Shown: positions 63,262 through 64,000 of the stretch, one piece after another
Position numbering within the stretch: the first letter of the stretch is position 1
Layout: every line of letters begins with the position of its first letter
Assembly: GCA_905397405.1 (NCBI GenBank)
Contig: CAJPVJ010000012.1
Location: 1 to 64,000, forward strand
Direction: 5' to 3'
DNA: 64,000 nucleotides
Source of the DNA: Oppiella nova
Taxonomy: Eukaryota; Arthropoda; Arachnida; Sarcoptiformes; Oppiidae
Made by a program: the position numbers and the translations under genes
Notes under the pieces: model-generated
What the model saw: only the letters and a program-made list of their open reading frames with translations
What the model was told of the DNA's origin: nothing
Databases searched by the model: none

Positions 63262-64000
63262 CTTGATATGATTTCATCCACGGAAAGAAGTGTTTATTAC
63301 CACCGCTTTGCTGTGAATTGATTTGGCAGTTAATGGCCGCCAACTCAGGAGTGGTGGGCGGCGGGGAGTCAAAGGCTGGCGACTCATCGGTGGTAGACGT
63401 GGAACGGGTGGTCGCCGTTGCGATCGAATTGTTCTCAAATTGATTTACACTTAATTTACAAGAGGCTGGGCTTTGGTTGGATGGATAGAGTTGGTGCGGG
63501 TGTCCCACAGAACTTGTGTTATGTGGAGTTCCGCAGACCTGGTCGGGAGTCACAACACGAGTGGCATTACCGGTGCCGTCCTGTAGAAGAGTGTCTGATT
63601 GTAACAAATTAGTGACGCTATGGCCGTGAATGGGCAGTGAGTGGACGCTCGTAGGGCTCGGATGTTGACTGAGTGTATGGTACGGAACCGACGCCTGGAG
63701 TGGAGCGGTGGCAGAGGCTGTGGAGCCACTGAGTAGGGCTCCCCCCGTGAATACGTGATCTGGATGTGGATGATGTGCGTGACTGTGATGAGGATGACTG
63801 TGGTGTTGGAGTGAGTGGTGAGCACTCATGTGATGGTTGTGGTTGTGATGTTGCGAGTGATGCGGAAATGCGACCGAACTCTCGATGAAACGGTTGTGTG
63901 CGATGGCGTGCGAGTGGTCTGTTCCTCCGGAGGACACATATCTGGGCATTGATGGCGTCGGTGTCATGACATAAGCCGTTTGGTGTGGCGAGTGATAGGA
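63262..64000 (-). CDS. ftz: fushi tarazu-type Hox gene exon 1, partial at the right edge
   Basis: The visible part ends with the hexapeptide KHFFPWMKSYQ before the donor. FFPWMKSY is the form expected for arthropod ftz and for Lox5. Upstream is a His-rich region (HHSQHHNHNHHMSAHHS, then more HxH pairs), a Ser/Thr-rich stretch and SPPPTTPELAAIN. An ATG at 63965-63967 opens MTPTPSMPRYVS, but the frame continues to position 64000 as SYHSPHQTAYV, so the true start is probably outside the window. No LxxLL motif (the FTZ-F1 docking motif of pair-rule ftz) is seen in the visible part, which suggests the ancestral Hox-type protein. Confidence 0.85.

Overview
The window is a segment of an arthropod Hox cluster. 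Three Hox genes, all on the minus strand, are recognised by their homeodomains and hexapeptides: Deformed (Dfd, 35.8-37.6 kb), Sex combs reduced (Scr, 52.4-56.1 kb) and a fushi tarazu-type gene (ftz, 62.4 kb to beyond the right edge). The microRNA gene mir-10 lies between Dfd and Scr at about 41.0 kb on the same strand, and both arms are readable. The order Dfd, mir-10, Scr, ftz is the canonical arthropod order, so the posterior side of the cluster (Antp, Ubx and so on) should lie beyond position 64000. The ftz product keeps a PWM hexapeptide and a Hox-like homeodomain, unlike higher insects. With very short introns in Dfd and ftz and an AT-rich genome full of GA/CT microsatellites, this suggests a non-insect arthropod, most likely a chelicerate such as a mite. 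The taxon is an inference, not something read directly.

Layout. 1-24.7 kb is very AT-rich and holds two intronless plus-strand genes that are not Hox genes: a secreted, probably GPI-anchored protein with hemopexin-like repeats (2145-3320) and a membrane-anchored two-KH-domain protein resembling the N-terminal half of TDRKH/Papi but without a Tudor domain (10065-10901). The interval 0.5-23.5 kb, especially 13.2-23.5 kb, carries many copies of the palindrome AGAATATTCT (19 exact), and I saw none to the right. 24.7-35.8 kb has no recognisable gene, no such palindrome and almost no GA tracts. From 35.8 kb on comes the Hox part. No Hox3/zen, proboscipedia or labial homeobox is visible to the left of Dfd.

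Each Hox gene has the same plan: exon 1 encodes the N-terminal region and ends in phase 1 a few codons after the hexapeptide, and exon 2 begins just before the homeodomain. Dfd has two in-phase splice donors 12 bases apart, which would give products differing by four residues in the hexapeptide-homeodomain linker. mir-10 on the same strand could be processed from a transcript running from Scr towards Dfd.

Two single N bases (42707 and 52717) each sit beside sequence that is repeated nearby. At the second, the 5' half of the Scr homeobox exon is present three times and its intron flank twice at about 98% identity, which looks like unmerged haplotypes in the assembly rather than real exons. A perfect 103-base inverted repeat (41737-41839 and 45370-45472) may have the same cause.
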